Shown: piece by piece, positions 1 to 8,795 of the stretch
Layout of the letters: every line of letters starts with the position of its first letter
Position numbering within the stretch: position 1 is the first letter of the stretch
Assembly: GCA_024372625.1 (NCBI GenBank)
Contig: CP099604.1
Span: 186,001 to 250,000 of the forward strand
DNA from: Comamonadaceae bacterium OTU4NAUVB1
GTDB lineage: Bacteria > Pseudomonadota > Gammaproteobacteria > Burkholderiales > Burkholderiaceae_C
Direction of reading: 5' to 3'
DNA length: 64,000 nt
Program-made: the position numbers and the translations under genes
Notes under the pieces: generated by a model
Database searches by the model: none
Told to the model about the DNA's origin: nothing
What the model saw: the letters and a program-made list of their open reading frames with translations, nothing else

Positions 1-631
1 CGGCCTGGAGGGCGCCAAGTTCTGCTGCAGTCCGCCGCCGCGCGACGTCGCGTCGCAGGAGGCCGTGTGGGCCGGCTTCGCGGACGGCACGCTGGACGTG
101 TACTCGTCGGACCACGCGCCCTACCGCTTCGACGCCTCGGGCAAGCTGCCCCGGGGCGACGCCACGACCTTCAAGGAGATGGCCAACGGCGTGCCCGGCA
201 TCGAGCTGCGCCTGCCGCTGCTGTTCTCCGAGGGCGTGATGGGCGGTCGCCTGTCGATCGAGGCGTTCGTCGCGCTCACGTCCACGAACCACGCCCGCAT
301 GTACGGCCTGGCCCCGCGAAAGGGCGCCATCGCCGTGGGCGCCGATGCCGATTTCGCGCTCTGGAATCCCGAGCGCCGGGTCGCCGTCACCGCGTCGATG
401 CTGCACGACAACGCCGGCTACACGCCCTACGGGGGCCGCGTGCTGCAGGGCTGGCCCGAGCAGGTGTACAGCCGCGGGCGCTGCGTGGTGCGCGACGGCG
501 CGCTCCAGGTCGAGCGCGGCAGCGGACGCTACGTCGCGCGCGGCCGTCCCGAGCCGCTGCGCGAGCGGCCCGCCGCGTCGCCCGAGCGCGGCCGCTTCAG
601 CGACCTGGTCGGGCTGCGGCGCGCGCGCTGA
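1..631 (+). CDS. Dihydropyrimidinase (hydantoinase family), C-terminal part
   Basis: The reading frame is open from base 2, so the gene begins outside the window; about 209 C-terminal residues are present. The start of the frame reads GAKFCCSPPPRD and continues through SSDHAPYRFD, both typical of cyclic amidohydrolases of the dihydropyrimidinase/D-hydantoinase family; the SSDHAP segment carries the metal-binding aspartate near the end of the barrel. These enzymes open dihydropyrimidine or hydantoin rings. The composite-domain C-terminus (GADADFALWNPER) is intact and ends normally. An amino-acid-type ABC transporter starts 82 bases downstream on the same strand, so the enzyme and transporter may serve one nitrogenous substrate; that link is inferred from position only. 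Confidence 0.9.
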   Translation, partial: GLEGAKFCCSPPPRDVASQEAVWAGFADGTLDVYSSDHAPYRFDASGKLPRGDATTFKEMANGVPGIELRLPLLFSEGVMGGRLSIEAFVALTSTNHARMYGLAPRKGAIAVGADADFALWNPERRVAVTASMLHDNAGYTPYGGRVLQGWPEQVYSRGRCVVRDGALQVERGSGRYVARGRPEPLRERPAASPERGRFSDLVGLRRAR

Positions 632-713
632 GCACGCGCCATGACCGGCCGGCGGCGCGCCGTCCGCCCCGACCTCCGATTTTCCTTCCGACGCATCCCT
701 CAGGAGTTGAACC

Positions 714-1571
714 ATGAAGTCCCCGATCCTTTCCCCGCGCCTGCGCGCCGTGGCCGTCGCGCTGCTGGGCCTCGGCGCCACGGCGGTCCTGGCGCAGGCG
801 CCGGCGCCGCTGCGCACCGCCGTCGACGCCACGCTCGCGCCGCACGCCATGGCCAAGCTCGGCGGCGGCCTGCAGGGCTTCAACATCGACCTCGGCGAGG
901 AACTGGCCCGGCGCCTGGGCCGCAAGATCGAGATCGAGGGCGCGGAGTTCTCGGGACTCGTGCCCGGCCTGAACAGCCGCCGCTACGACCTCCTGATCGC
1001 GCCGGTCACCGTGACGCCCGAGCGCGCCAAGTCGCTGCTGTTCACCGAGGGCTACCTCGACACCGACTACACCTTCCTCGGCGGGCGCTCGGCGCCGGCG
1101 ATCGGCAGGCTCGAGGAACTCAAGGGCCGCACCGTCGCGGTCAACAAGGGCTCCAACTACGAAGGCTGGGCGCGCGACAACGCCGAGAAGTACGGCTTCA
1201 AGTACGACGTCTACGGCACCAACGCCGACGCGGTGCAGGCGGTGCAGTCCGGCCGCGCCGACTACAACCTGGCCGGCACCACGGTGGTGGCGTGGGCCGC
1301 CAAGCAGAACCCCGCGCTCAAGACCAGCTACACCATCAAGACCGGCCTGGTGTGGGCGATCCCGTTCCGCCTGGACGACCGCGCCGGGCGCGACGCGGCC
1401 TCCAACGCGCTCAAGTGCATGAAGCAGGACGGCACCGTCGCCAAGCTGGCGGTGAAGTGGTTCGGCTTCCAGCCGTCGGCCGACGACGCGGCGGTCAAGA
1501 TCGCCCCGGGCACCGGCGTGCCGGGCACCGAGGGCTACGACCCGACGCCCGTCGCGCCCCGGTGCGCCTGA
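714..1571 (+). CDS. ABC transporter substrate-binding protein, family 3 (polar amino acid type)
   Basis: A 285-residue periplasmic receptor. A Sec signal peptide covers about residues 1-27 (basic start, [11 protein letters not shown] core, cleavage near AQA). The body shows the family 3 solute-binding pattern: [15 protein letters not shown] near the N-terminus, [21 protein letters not shown], and [13 protein letters not shown]. The start is supported by AGGAG seven bases upstream. It is followed immediately (2 bases) by the ATPase gene and two permease genes, giving a complete importer. The ligand cannot be read from sequence; polar amino acids or related small nitrogen compounds are usual for the family. 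Confidence 0.92.
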   Translation: MKSPILSPRLRAVAVALLGLGATAVLAQAPAPLRTAVDATLAPHAMAKLGGGLQGFNIDLGEELARRLGRKIEIEGAEFSGLVPGLNSRRYDLLIAPVTVTPERAKSLLFTEGYLDTDYTFLGGRSAPAIGRLEELKGRTVAVNKGSNYEGWARDNAEKYGFKYDVYGTNADAVQAVQSGRADYNLAGTTVVAWAAKQNPALKTSYTIKTGLVWAIPFRLDDRAGRDAASNALKCMKQDGTVAKLAVKWFGFQPSADDAAVKIAPGTGVPGTEGYDPTPVAPRCA

Positions 1572-1572
1572 C

Positions 1573-2313
1573 ATGCCGATGCTGGAGATCGCCGGCCTGC
1601 GCAAGTCGTACGGCGCCGCCGAGGTGCTGCGCGGCGTCGACCTGCGGGTGAACGCCGGGGAGCTGGTGTGCGTGATCGGCCCGTCGGGCTCGGGCAAGAG
1701 CACCCTGCTGCGCTGCTGCAACCTGCTTGAGACGCCCAGCGCGGGACTGATCGTGGCCAGCGACCACGAGGTGACCTCGGCCACGGTCGACCTCAACCGG
1801 CTGCGCCAGGACGTGGGCATGGTGTTCCAGCAGTTCAACCTCTATCCGCACCTGAGCGCGCTGGACAACGTGGCCCTGGCGCTGCGCCGCGTGCAGCGCC
1901 GGCCCCGGGCCGAGGCCGAGGCCCGGGCGCGGGCGGCGCTCGAACAGGTCGGGCTGGGCGACAAGGCGGGCTCGCTGCCCTCGGAACTCTCCGGCGGCCA
2001 GCAGCAGCGTGTGGGCATCGCGCGCGCGGTGGCGCTGGCGCCCCAGGTGATCCTGTTCGACGAGCCCACCAGCGCGCTCGACCCCGAACTGGTCGAGGAC
2101 GTGCTCAACGTCATGCGCGGGCTGCGCGAGCGTGGCATGACCATGCTGGTGGTGACGCACGAGATGGCCTTCGCGCACGCGGCGGCCGACCGGGTCGTGT
2201 TCATGGACGGCGGCGTGGTGGTCGAGCAGGGCACGCCCGCCGACATCTTCGAGCGCCCGCGCGAGGCGCGCACGCGCGCCTTCGTGGCGCGCCACGGGGC
2301 GCGGCGGCCATGA
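1573..2313 (+). CDS. Amino acid ABC transporter ATP-binding protein
   Basis: A 246-residue cytoplasmic ATPase of the GlnQ/HisP type. Walker [10 protein letters not shown] lies at residues 36-44, the Q-loop is in [12 protein letters not shown], the signature is LSGGQQQR, Walker B is [12 protein letters not shown], and the switch histidine is in VVTHEM. It starts 2 bases after the receptor gene and its stop overlaps the start of the next permease (ATGA), indicating translational coupling. It powers the two permeases encoded directly downstream. Confidence 0.95.
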   Translation: MPMLEIAGLRKSYGAAEVLRGVDLRVNAGELVCVIGPSGSGKSTLLRCCNLLETPSAGLIVASDHEVTSATVDLNRLRQDVGMVFQQFNLYPHLSALDNVALALRRVQRRPRAEAEARARAALEQVGLGDKAGSLPSELSGGQQQRVGIARAVALAPQVILFDEPTSALDPELVEDVLNVMRGLRERGMTMLVVTHEMAFAHAAADRVVFMDGGVVVEQGTPADIFERPREARTRAFVARHGARRP

Positions 2314-2990
2314 CGCCGGCCGACAGCGGTTTCCTCTTCACCTTCTTCAACCCGGAGGTGGCCCGGCAGTACGCCCCGGCGATCGCCTCCGGCGCGCTGG
2401 TGACCGTGGGCGTGGGCGCGGCGGTGGTCGTCACTGGCACGGCGCTGGGCCTGGCGCTGGCCGTGGCGCGCGCCCTCGGACTGCGCGCGCTGGCGCTGCC
2501 CATCATCGCCTTCGCGGACGTCATGCGCTCGCTGCCGCCGCTGGTGGTGCTGATCGTCCTGTACTTCGGCCTGCCGGCGCTGGGGCTGCCGCTGTCGGCC
2601 TTCGCCGTGACCTGGCTGTCGCTGTCGCTGGTGCTGGCCGCCTACGCCGAGGAGAGCATCTGGGCCGGCATCGCCGCCGTGCCGGCCGGCCAGCTGGAGG
2701 CCGCGCGCTCCACCGGGCTGCGCTGGTGGGGCGCGATGCGCTGGATCGTGCTGCCCCAGGCGCTGCGCCGCGCCGTGCCGCCGCTGACCAACCGCGTGAT
2801 CTCGATCACCAAGAACACCGCGCTCGGCTCGGTGGTGGCGCTCAACGAGATCCTGAACAACGCACAGGGCGCGAGCAGCCACGCCGGAAACCCGACGCCG
2901 CTGATGATGTCCGCGCTGGCCTACCTGATCGTCTTCCTGCCGCTGGTGGCCGGTTCGCGCTGGGTCGAGCGACGCTGGCGGCGGAGGTGA
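2310..2990 (+). CDS. Amino acid ABC transporter permease (first)
   Basis: A 226-residue inner-membrane permease of the HisMQ family with about five hydrophobic segments. The EAA loop is visible as [20 protein letters not shown] followed by [13 protein letters not shown], the site that docks on the ATPase. Its ATG overlaps the stop codon of the ATPase gene. It probably forms a heterodimer with the next gene's product, as two different permeases are encoded in tandem. Confidence 0.93.
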   Translation: MTPADSGFLFTFFNPEVARQYAPAIASGALVTVGVGAAVVVTGTALGLALAVARALGLRALALPIIAFADVMRSLPPLVVLIVLYFGLPALGLPLSAFAVTWLSLSLVLAAYAEESIWAGIAAVPAGQLEAARSTGLRWWGAMRWIVLPQALRRAVPPLTNRVISITKNTALGSVVALNEILNNAQGASSHAGNPTPLMMSALAYLIVFLPLVAGSRWVERRWRRR

Positions 2991-2993
2991 GCG

Positions 2994-3665
2994 ATGGACG
3001 ACCTGCTGCACAACTTCTTCAACCTCGAGGTCTACGCCGCGGTGTTCCCGCACCTGCTGCGCGGCCTGTGGACCACCGTGTGGCTGTCGGCCCTGGTGAT
3101 TCCGCTGGGCGCGGCCGCCGGCCTGGCGCTGGCGCTGGGCCTCACGCAATCGGGCAGCCGGGCGGCGCGCTGGGCGCTGGTCGGCTTCATCGACTTCTTC
3201 CGCGCCTTCCCGCCGCTGGTGCTGCTGATCCTGATCTATTTCGGCGGCCCGTTCCTGGGGCTGGAGCTCAACAAGGTCGGCGCCGTGGCGCTGGCCTTCG
3301 TGCTCAACAACGCCAGCTACTTCGCCGAGGTGTTCCGCGCCGGGCTGGAGGGCGTGGTCGCCGGGCAGATGGAGGCCGCGCGTTCCACCGGGCTCACGCG
3401 GGCGCAGGCGCTGCGGCACGTGGTGGTGCCCCAGGCCGTGAAGAACGTGCTGCCCGACCTGGTGGGCAACGCCATCGAGGTCGTGAAGCTCACCAGCATC
3501 GCCAGCGTGGTCGCCATGCCCGAGCTGCTGCGCAACGCGCGCGACGCCCAGTCGCTGGTCTACAACCCCTCGCCCGTGATGCTGGCCGCGCTGATGTACC
3601 TGGCGCTGCTGTGGCCGCTCACGCGCTGGCTCGGCCGGCTCGAGCACCGCCGCGCGCGCCGCTGA
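2994..3665 (+). CDS. Amino acid ABC transporter permease (second)
   Basis: A 223-residue HisMQ-family permease paralogous to the preceding gene. The EAA loop reads [20 protein letters not shown] followed by VVPQAVKNVLPDL. It begins 3 bases after the stop of the first permease, completing a receptor-ATPase-permease-permease operon. The N-terminus (DDLLHNFFNLEVY) lines up with the FFNPEVA segment of the partner, consistent with a duplicated pair working as a heterodimer. Confidence 0.93.
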   Translation: MDDLLHNFFNLEVYAAVFPHLLRGLWTTVWLSALVIPLGAAAGLALALGLTQSGSRAARWALVGFIDFFRAFPPLVLLILIYFGGPFLGLELNKVGAVALAFVLNNASYFAEVFRAGLEGVVAGQMEAARSTGLTRAQALRHVVVPQAVKNVLPDLVGNAIEVVKLTSIASVVAMPELLRNARDAQSLVYNPSPVMLAALMYLALLWPLTRWLGRLEHRRARR

Positions 3666-3717
3666 CCGGCGCCCGGCCCGCCCGGCGCCTTCCCTCCTTC
3701 TTGTTCCAAGGAATCCG

Positions 3718-4665
3718 ATGACCCCCGAAAAGATCAGCGAGACGTCGAAGGGCGTCTACATCATCGCCGCCACGCCGTTCACCGACGAGGGCGAGCTCGA
3801 CCTCGAGAGCACCGACCGCCTGACCGACTTCTACCTCGAGCGCGGCGTGACCGGCTTCACCATCCTGGGGATGATGGGCGAGGCGCCCAAGCTGACCGAG
3901 GCGGAGACGCTGGGCGTGATGGCGCGCGTGCTCGGTCGCGTGGCCGGCCGCGCGCCGGTGGTGGTCGGCGTGAGCCACGCGTCCAACCGCCATGTCGAGC
4001 GCCTGTCGAAGACCGCGATGGACCAGGGCGCGGCCGGGGTGATGCTGGCGCCGGTGGCCAACCTGAAGACCGACGACCAGGTCTACCACTACTACGCGGG
4101 CGTCGCCAGGCTGCTCGGCCCGTCGATCCCGATCTGCCTGCAGGACTTCCCGCAGGCCACCGGCGTGCACATGTCGGTGGCGGTGATCCAGCGGCTGATC
4201 GACGACTTCCCGCAGGTGGTGATGTTCAAGCACGAGGATTTCCCCGGCATGCGCAAGCTCAGCGAGCTGCGCACGCAGGCCGCGGCCGCCGGGCGCCGCC
4301 GCATCAGCGTGCTGGTGGGCAACGGCGGGTTGTTCCTGCCGCAGGAGATGCGGCGCGGCGCCGACGGCGCGATGACCGGCTTCGCCTTCCCGGAGATGCT
4401 GGTGCGGGTCTGCTCGCTCTTCGACCAGGGCCGCGACGAGGCGGCCGAGGACCTGTTCAACGTCTACCTGCCGCTGCTGCGTCACGAGTTCCAGTACGGC
4501 ATCGGCCTGGCGCTGCGCAAGGAGACCCTGCGGCGGCGCGGCGCGATCCGCTCGGCGCACGTGCGCCGCCCCGGGCCGTCGCTCGACGCCACCGACCTGG
4601 CCGAGCTCGGCCGCCTGATCCAGCGGCAGGAGGACGCGCTGCGCGAGCGCGGCCTGGCGGTCTGA
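3718..4665 (+). CDS. Dihydrodipicolinate synthase (DapA) family aldolase/hydrolase
   Basis: A 315-residue class I TIM-barrel enzyme. The Schiff-base lysine is K171 in VVMFKHEDFPG and the pyruvate-binding loop is the GMMGEAP segment. The position that holds the catalytic tyrosine in true DapA (YNVP motif) reads LQDFP, so this is unlikely to be the lysine-biosynthetic enzyme; family members with this motif are annotated only as DapA-like lyases or hydrolases of 2-oxo acids. The start has AAGGA six bases upstream. It follows the ABC transporter by 52 bases and is probably part of that operon, suggesting it acts on the imported compound. Confidence 0.85.
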   Translation: MTPEKISETSKGVYIIAATPFTDEGELDLESTDRLTDFYLERGVTGFTILGMMGEAPKLTEAETLGVMARVLGRVAGRAPVVVGVSHASNRHVERLSKTAMDQGAAGVMLAPVANLKTDDQVYHYYAGVARLLGPSIPICLQDFPQATGVHMSVAVIQRLIDDFPQVVMFKHEDFPGMRKLSELRTQAAAAGRRRISVLVGNGGLFLPQEMRRGADGAMTGFAFPEMLVRVCSLFDQGRDEAAEDLFNVYLPLLRHEFQYGIGLALRKETLRRRGAIRSAHVRRPGPSLDATDLAELGRLIQRQEDALRERGLAV

Positions 4666-4668
4666 GGA

Positions 4669-4699
4669 CGGCGCCGGCGACGCCCCGTCGCCGGCGCCG
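4669..4699 (+). terminator. Strong GC hairpin after the DapA-like gene
   Basis: Directly after the stop codon there is a perfect 13-bp inverted repeat with a 5-base loop (stem arms 4669-4681 and 4687-4699). Its position between the 3' end of one gene and the start of the next suggests a transcript-end or processing signal. There is no T-run after it, so it is not a classical intrinsic terminator. Confidence 0.5.
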
Positions 4700-4726
4700 G
4701 CGCGGGTCGTCTGCTAGGCTTTCCCG

Positions 4727-5149
4727 ATGCTCCGCCAGCACCAGCACCGCCTCGCGATCGCCACCACCGGCCAGGGCCTCGTGGAGGTGACCGCCCCCGT
4801 GGCCGAGGTCCTCCGCGCCAGCCGCATCGCCTGCGGCCTGGTCACCCTGTTCGTGCGCCACACCTCGGCCAGCTTGGTGATCCAGGAGAACGCGGACGCG
4901 GACGTGCGCGGCGACCTGGAGCGTTTCTTCGCGCGCCTGGTCCGCGACGGCGATCCGTTGTTCGTCCACCGCAGCGAGGGCCCGGACGACATGCCCGCGC
5001 ACGTGCGCGCGGCGCTCACCGCGACGCAGCTGTCGGTGCCGGCGAGCGGCGGCGCGCTGATGCTCGGCACCTGGCAGGGCATCTACCTGTGGGAACACCG
5101 CCTGCGCGGGCACCGGCGCGAGATCGTCGTGCAGGTCGTGGGCGAGTGA
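4727..5149 (+). CDS. YjbQ/UPF0047 family protein (secondary thiamine-phosphate synthase enzyme)
   Basis: A 140-residue protein with all the signature segments of the YjbQ family: RHTSASLVIQENADADV near residues 45-62, GPDDMPAH near residue 85, and GTWQGIYLWEHR near the C-terminus. These hold the conserved histidines and acidic residues. Family members can complement thiamine-phosphate synthase mutants, but the physiological role is not settled. Its TGA is overlapped by the GTG start of the following transporter gene. Confidence 0.9.
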   Translation: MLRQHQHRLAIATTGQGLVEVTAPVAEVLRASRIACGLVTLFVRHTSASLVIQENADADVRGDLERFFARLVRDGDPLFVHRSEGPDDMPAHVRAALTATQLSVPASGGALMLGTWQGIYLWEHRLRGHRREIVVQVVGE

Positions 5150-6495
5150 CCGGGCCGCGGCCGGCCGACGCGCCGGGGCCGTCGCGCACGGCGACGTCGC
5201 CGCTGCACCGCCTGCTGCGCCGCGCGGTCGACGTGGAGGCCGGCGAGGTGCGCGCCACGCTCTTGGGCTTCGCCTGGTTCTTCTGCCTGCTGGGCGGCTA
5301 CTACCTGCTGCGCCCGCTGCGCGACGCGCTGGGCCTGGCCGGCGGCGCCCGGGAACTGCAGTGGCTGTTCACCGGCACCTTCGTCGCCATGCTGGCGGTG
5401 GTGCCGCTGTTCGGGGCGCTGGTCGCGCGCATGCCGCCCCGGCGCTTCGTGCCGCTGGCCTACCGCTTCTTCACGGCCAGCCTGCTGGCGTTCGGCGCGT
5501 CGATCGCCCTCGACGTGCAGGGCGTGTGGGTCGGGCGCGTCTTCTTCGTCTGGGTCAGCGTCTTCAACCTGTTCGTCGTCAGCATCTTCTGGAGCGTGCT
5601 GGCCGACGTCTTCAGCAACGCGCAGGGCCGTCGGCTGTTCGGCTTCATCGCCGCGGGCGGCACGGCCGGCACCTTCGTCGGGCCGGCGCTGGCGGCCGCG
5701 CTCGTCGGCACGCTCGGGCCGGTCGCGCTGACGCTGCTGGCCGCGCTGCTGCTGGAGGCGGCCCTGCAGTGCTTCCATCGCCTGCGGCCGCGCCGCGCGG
5801 CGTCGCCGGGGCCCGGGCCGGCCGGCGAGGACGCCGACGGCGAACGGCCCATCGGCGGCGGCGTGCTCGACGGGCTCGGCCTGATCGCGCGCTCGCCCTA
5901 CCTGCTGGGCCTGTGCGGCTACCTGCTGCTGCACACGGCCGCCTCGACCTTCCTGTACGTCGAGCAGGGCCGCATCGTGGCGGAGGCGTTCACCGACACC
6001 GCCTCGCGCACGCGCTTCTTCGCGCTGGTCGACCTGGGCGTGTCGACCCTCACGCTGGCGCTGCAGGTCTTCGTCACCGGGCGCCTGATCCGTCGCCTGG
6101 GCCTCGCGGCGGCGCTGGTGCTGCTGCCGCTGGCCTCGGCGCTGGCCTTCGTCGCCGTCGCCTGGTCGCCGGCGCTGCTCGTGCTCGCCGGCGCGCAGGC
6201 CCTGCGGCGGGCCTGCGACTACGCCATCGCGCGCCCGGCGCGCGAGGTGCTGTTCACCGTGGTCTCGCGCGCGGCCAAGTACAAGGCCAAGAACGCCATC
6301 GAGACGGTGGTCTATCGCGGGGGCGACGCCGCGAGCGGCTGGCTCTCGGCCGGGCTGGGGGCGCTGGGCGTCGGGTTCGCCGGGCTGGCGGCGATCGCGG
6401 TGCCGCTGTCGGCGCTCTGGGCGTTGCTGTCGCTGTGGCTGGCGCGCGAGCAGGAGCGCCGGCGGGCCGACCGGCCGCCGGGCGCGGCGCCCTAG
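5146..6495 (+). CDS. ATP/ADP-carrier-like NTP transporter (MFS-related)
   Basis: A roughly 449-residue integral membrane protein with about ten to twelve hydrophobic segments. The N-terminal pattern (WFFCLLGGYYLLRPLRDALG) and the segment FNLFVVSIFWSVLADVFSNA followed by RRLFGFIAAGGTAGTFVGP are typical of the bacterial ATP:ADP/NTP carrier-related family. The GTG start at 5146 overlaps the stop of the YjbQ gene (GTGA); an earlier GTG at 5089 would run 60 bases into that gene and is rejected. The substrate is not predictable; relatives in free-living bacteria are uncharacterised. Confidence 0.75.
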   Translation: MTGPRPADAPGPSRTATSPLHRLLRRAVDVEAGEVRATLLGFAWFFCLLGGYYLLRPLRDALGLAGGARELQWLFTGTFVAMLAVVPLFGALVARMPPRRFVPLAYRFFTASLLAFGASIALDVQGVWVGRVFFVWVSVFNLFVVSIFWSVLADVFSNAQGRRLFGFIAAGGTAGTFVGPALAAALVGTLGPVALTLLAALLLEAALQCFHRLRPRRAASPGPGPAGEDADGERPIGGGVLDGLGLIARSPYLLGLCGYLLLHTAASTFLYVEQGRIVAEAFTDTASRTRFFALVDLGVSTLTLALQVFVTGRLIRRLGLAAALVLLPLASALAFVAVAWSPALLVLAGAQALRRACDYAIARPAREVLFTVVSRAAKYKAKNAIETVVYRGGDAASGWLSAGLGALGVGFAGLAAIAVPLSALWALLSLWLAREQERRRADRPPGAAP

Positions 6496-6544
6496 CCCCG
6501 ACGCGCCGCCCGTGGCGGGCGTGCCGGACGTGCCGGGCGCGCCC

Positions 6545-7666
6545 TCAGGCCTTGCGCCGCGCGAGCGTGATGCGCGTGAGCTCCGGGGGCCGGCCCAGCC
6601 GGAGCGCGAAGCCGGGCCACAGGGCGGTGCCGTTGTTCACGTAGAGCGACATGCCGCCCAAGTCGTAGCGCCCGGAGACGAAGCCCCCGTTGGCCCGGGC
6701 GAGCAGCCGGTCGAAACCCACGATCATCCCGCCGTGGGTGTGGCCGGAGAGCTGCAGCCCCACGCCCGCTTCGGCGGCCTTGCGCGCCTGGCGGGGCTGG
6801 TGGTCGAGCAGGACGACCGGCACGCCCGCCGGCGCGCCTTCGAGCGCCCGCGCGAGGTCCGGGCCCGGCAAGCCGACGCTCGGGGCGGAGAAGTCGGTCA
6901 CGCCGGCCAGCACCAGGCGGTCGCCGGCGCGCGCGAGGACCGTGTGGCCGTTGGCCAGGGGCCGCATGCCGAGCGACTGGAAATGCGCCATCCAGCGCGC
7001 GTGGCCGAAGAAATACTCGTGGTTGCCGGGGATGACGTGCACGCCGTCGGGGGCCCGCAGGTCGCCCAGCGCCGCCACGTCGGCCCGCCGCGCGTCGAGC
7101 GTGCCGTCGATGAGGTCGCCGGTGACGACGATCAGGTCGACGCCCAGGCGGTTGGCGTCGTCGACCACCGCGCGCGTCCAGGGCGCGTCGAACAGACGGC
7201 TGATGTGCAGGTCGGTGAGCTGCAGGAGGCGGTAGCCCTCGAAGGCCGCGGGCAGGCCGGTGACCTCGAGCACGACGTCCTTGACCGGCGGCACGCGCAC
7301 GGCCTGGCTCACCCCCAGGGCCGACAGGCCCATGGCGGCGATGCCGGCGGCGTGGCGCACGTGGCGGTGAACGGCCGTGCGGTGGCGCCGCACCAGCGCG
7401 ACCAGCAGGGCGACGAGGTCGATCGCCAGCTGCATCGCGGCCAGCAGCAGCAGGGTGCCGAAGGCCCAGTTGAACGCGATGACGATGCCGCGCGGGAACT
7501 CCGGCGAGAACGGGCTGCCCGAGGACCAGCGGCCGACCAGGTGGTATTGCGATGCCACCAGCACCAGCAGGGCCGCGGCCGCCCGGCTGCCGACCCGCCA
7601 CGGCAGCGGCCAGAGGAAGCGTGCGATGACGTAGAGGCCGGGCAGGCCGAAGAACAGATGGATCAT
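6545..7666 (-). CDS. Membrane-anchored metallophosphoesterase
   Basis: A 373-residue protein. About four hydrophobic segments lie in the first 140 residues, then a calcineurin-like phosphoesterase domain carries the metal motifs in order: LTDLHIS, VTGDLIDG, PGNHEYFF, DHQPR and SGHTHGG. The domain is probably periplasmic or membrane-surface, as in YkuE/YaeI-type enzymes. The start at 7666 (MIHLFF) is chosen because the longer frame upstream is low-complexity Arg/Pro sequence with no membrane or family features. It converges on the transporter gene. The substrate is unknown. Confidence 0.85.
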   Translation of the reverse strand: MIHLFFGLPGLYVIARFLWPLPWRVGSRAAAALLVLVASQYHLVGRWSSGSPFSPEFPRGIVIAFNWAFGTLLLLAAMQLAIDLVALLVALVRRHRTAVHRHVRHAAGIAAMGLSALGVSQAVRVPPVKDVVLEVTGLPAAFEGYRLLQLTDLHISRLFDAPWTRAVVDDANRLGVDLIVVTGDLIDGTLDARRADVAALGDLRAPDGVHVIPGNHEYFFGHARWMAHFQSLGMRPLANGHTVLARAGDRLVLAGVTDFSAPSVGLPGPDLARALEGAPAGVPVVLLDHQPRQARKAAEAGVGLQLSGHTHGGMIVGFDRLLARANGGFVSGRYDLGGMSLYVNNGTALWPGFALRLGRPPELTRITLARRKA

Positions 7667-7764
7667 GGGGAGGGATGGCCGGCGCGCCGGGGCGACCGGG
7701 GTGGGGCCGGAAGGGCGTGACGCCGGCGCCGGCGCAGGGCGCGTGAACGCCGGGAGCGGGGAGT

Positions 7765-8685
7765 CTAGCGAATCGCCGCGCGCGCCACGGGCGCCGCCTG
7801 CGTCGGAAAATGCGCCTTCAGGAACTGCAGGAACGCCTTGACGCGCGGCGCCAGGACCCGGCCGCGCGGATATAGCACGTAGATGACATCGTCCGTGCGG
7901 TCCTGGAAGTCCTGCAGCAGCGGCACCAGGGTGCCGGTGCGCAGGTCGGCGGCGACGTTGAACTCGGCCAGCCGCACGATGCCCAGGCCGACCAGCGCGA
8001 GCGTGCGCAGAAGTTCGCCCTGGTTGGCGCCGATGCACGCCGGGATGTCGATGGTCTTGAGCGCCCCGTCCTCGCGGAAGGTCCAGCGGTTCCAGTGGGT
8101 GCGGATGGTGAAGTTGAGGCAGCGGTGCCGCAGCAGGTCGTCGGGCCGCAGCGGCGTGCCGTGGCGCGCGAGGTAGGCCGGCGCGGCGGCGATGACCCAG
8201 GGCCTGGGCACCAGCGGCCAGCCGATCAGCGACAGCTCCGTGGGCCGCCCGCTGTGCAGTGCGACGTCGATGCCTTGCTTCAGGAAGTCGCCGCGATCGG
8301 TGCCGATGATGAATTCCAGCCGCAGCCGGGGATGGCGTTCCAGCAGCGCGGGGAGCAGCGGGGCGAGGAGGTATTTGGCCGTGGTCAGCGGGGCGTGGAC
8401 GTGCAGGGTGCCGGAGATCTCGCCTTCCGGGTCCGGGGCGAGGTTTTCCGCTGCTTCCATGGCGTCGGCCACGCGCAGGCTCGCCGCGTGGAAGCGGTGG
8501 CCTTCCTGCGTGAGCCGAATGGTGCCGGCGATGCGTTCGAACAGGCGCACGTCGAGGCGCGTCTCCAACCGTCCGATCAGCTTGCTGACGGCCGACGGCG
8601 ACATGCCGAGGCGTCGGCCGGCGCCCGAGAAACTGCCCTCGTTCACCACGCCGAGGAACACCTGCATCTCGCCGAACTTGTCCAT
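7765..8685 (-). CDS. LysR-family transcriptional regulator
   Basis: A 306-residue LysR regulator. The winged HTH occupies residues 1-60 (FLGVVNEGSFSGAGRRLGMS, then AVSKLIGRLE), followed by a substrate-binding-like effector domain. The sequence is of the CrgA-like subgroup (MDKFGEMQVFLGVV start). It is transcribed divergently from the AtuA-like gene, 110 bases apart, so it most likely controls that pair of genes and itself. Confidence 0.92.
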   Translation of the reverse strand: MDKFGEMQVFLGVVNEGSFSGAGRRLGMSPSAVSKLIGRLETRLDVRLFERIAGTIRLTQEGHRFHAASLRVADAMEAAENLAPDPEGEISGTLHVHAPLTTAKYLLAPLLPALLERHPRLRLEFIIGTDRGDFLKQGIDVALHSGRPTELSLIGWPLVPRPWVIAAAPAYLARHGTPLRPDDLLRHRCLNFTIRTHWNRWTFREDGALKTIDIPACIGANQGELLRTLALVGLGIVRLAEFNVAADLRTGTLVPLLQDFQDRTDDVIYVLYPRGRVLAPRVKAFLQFLKAHFPTQAAPVARAAIR

Positions 8686-8766
8686 GCGGGTTTCCTTCTA
8701 CCGTGAATCGGGGTCACAGGGGATGTGCGTCCGGAGCCGTTGTGGCGCCGGGGGGCACTGTACAAA

Positions 8767-8780
8767 ATGTCCGTTCACAT
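8767..8780. promoter_or_regulatory. Candidate LysR-type operator between lysR and the AtuA-like gene
   Basis: The 110-base divergent gap contains a short interrupted dyad, ATGT at 8767-8770 and ACAT at 8777-8780, just before the ribosome-binding site (GGAG near 8781) of the AtuA-like gene. Position and symmetry fit a LysR site, but the arms are only 4 bp. Confidence 0.25.
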
Positions 8781-8795
8781 CGGAGACAAAACGAC

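Noticed and set aside
1842..3647. 601-codon open frame antisense to the ABC ATPase and permeases
   Set aside because: Composition (His/Gln/Arg-rich) is typical of antisense shadows in high-GC genes; the sense strand has four clear transporter genes in operon spacing.
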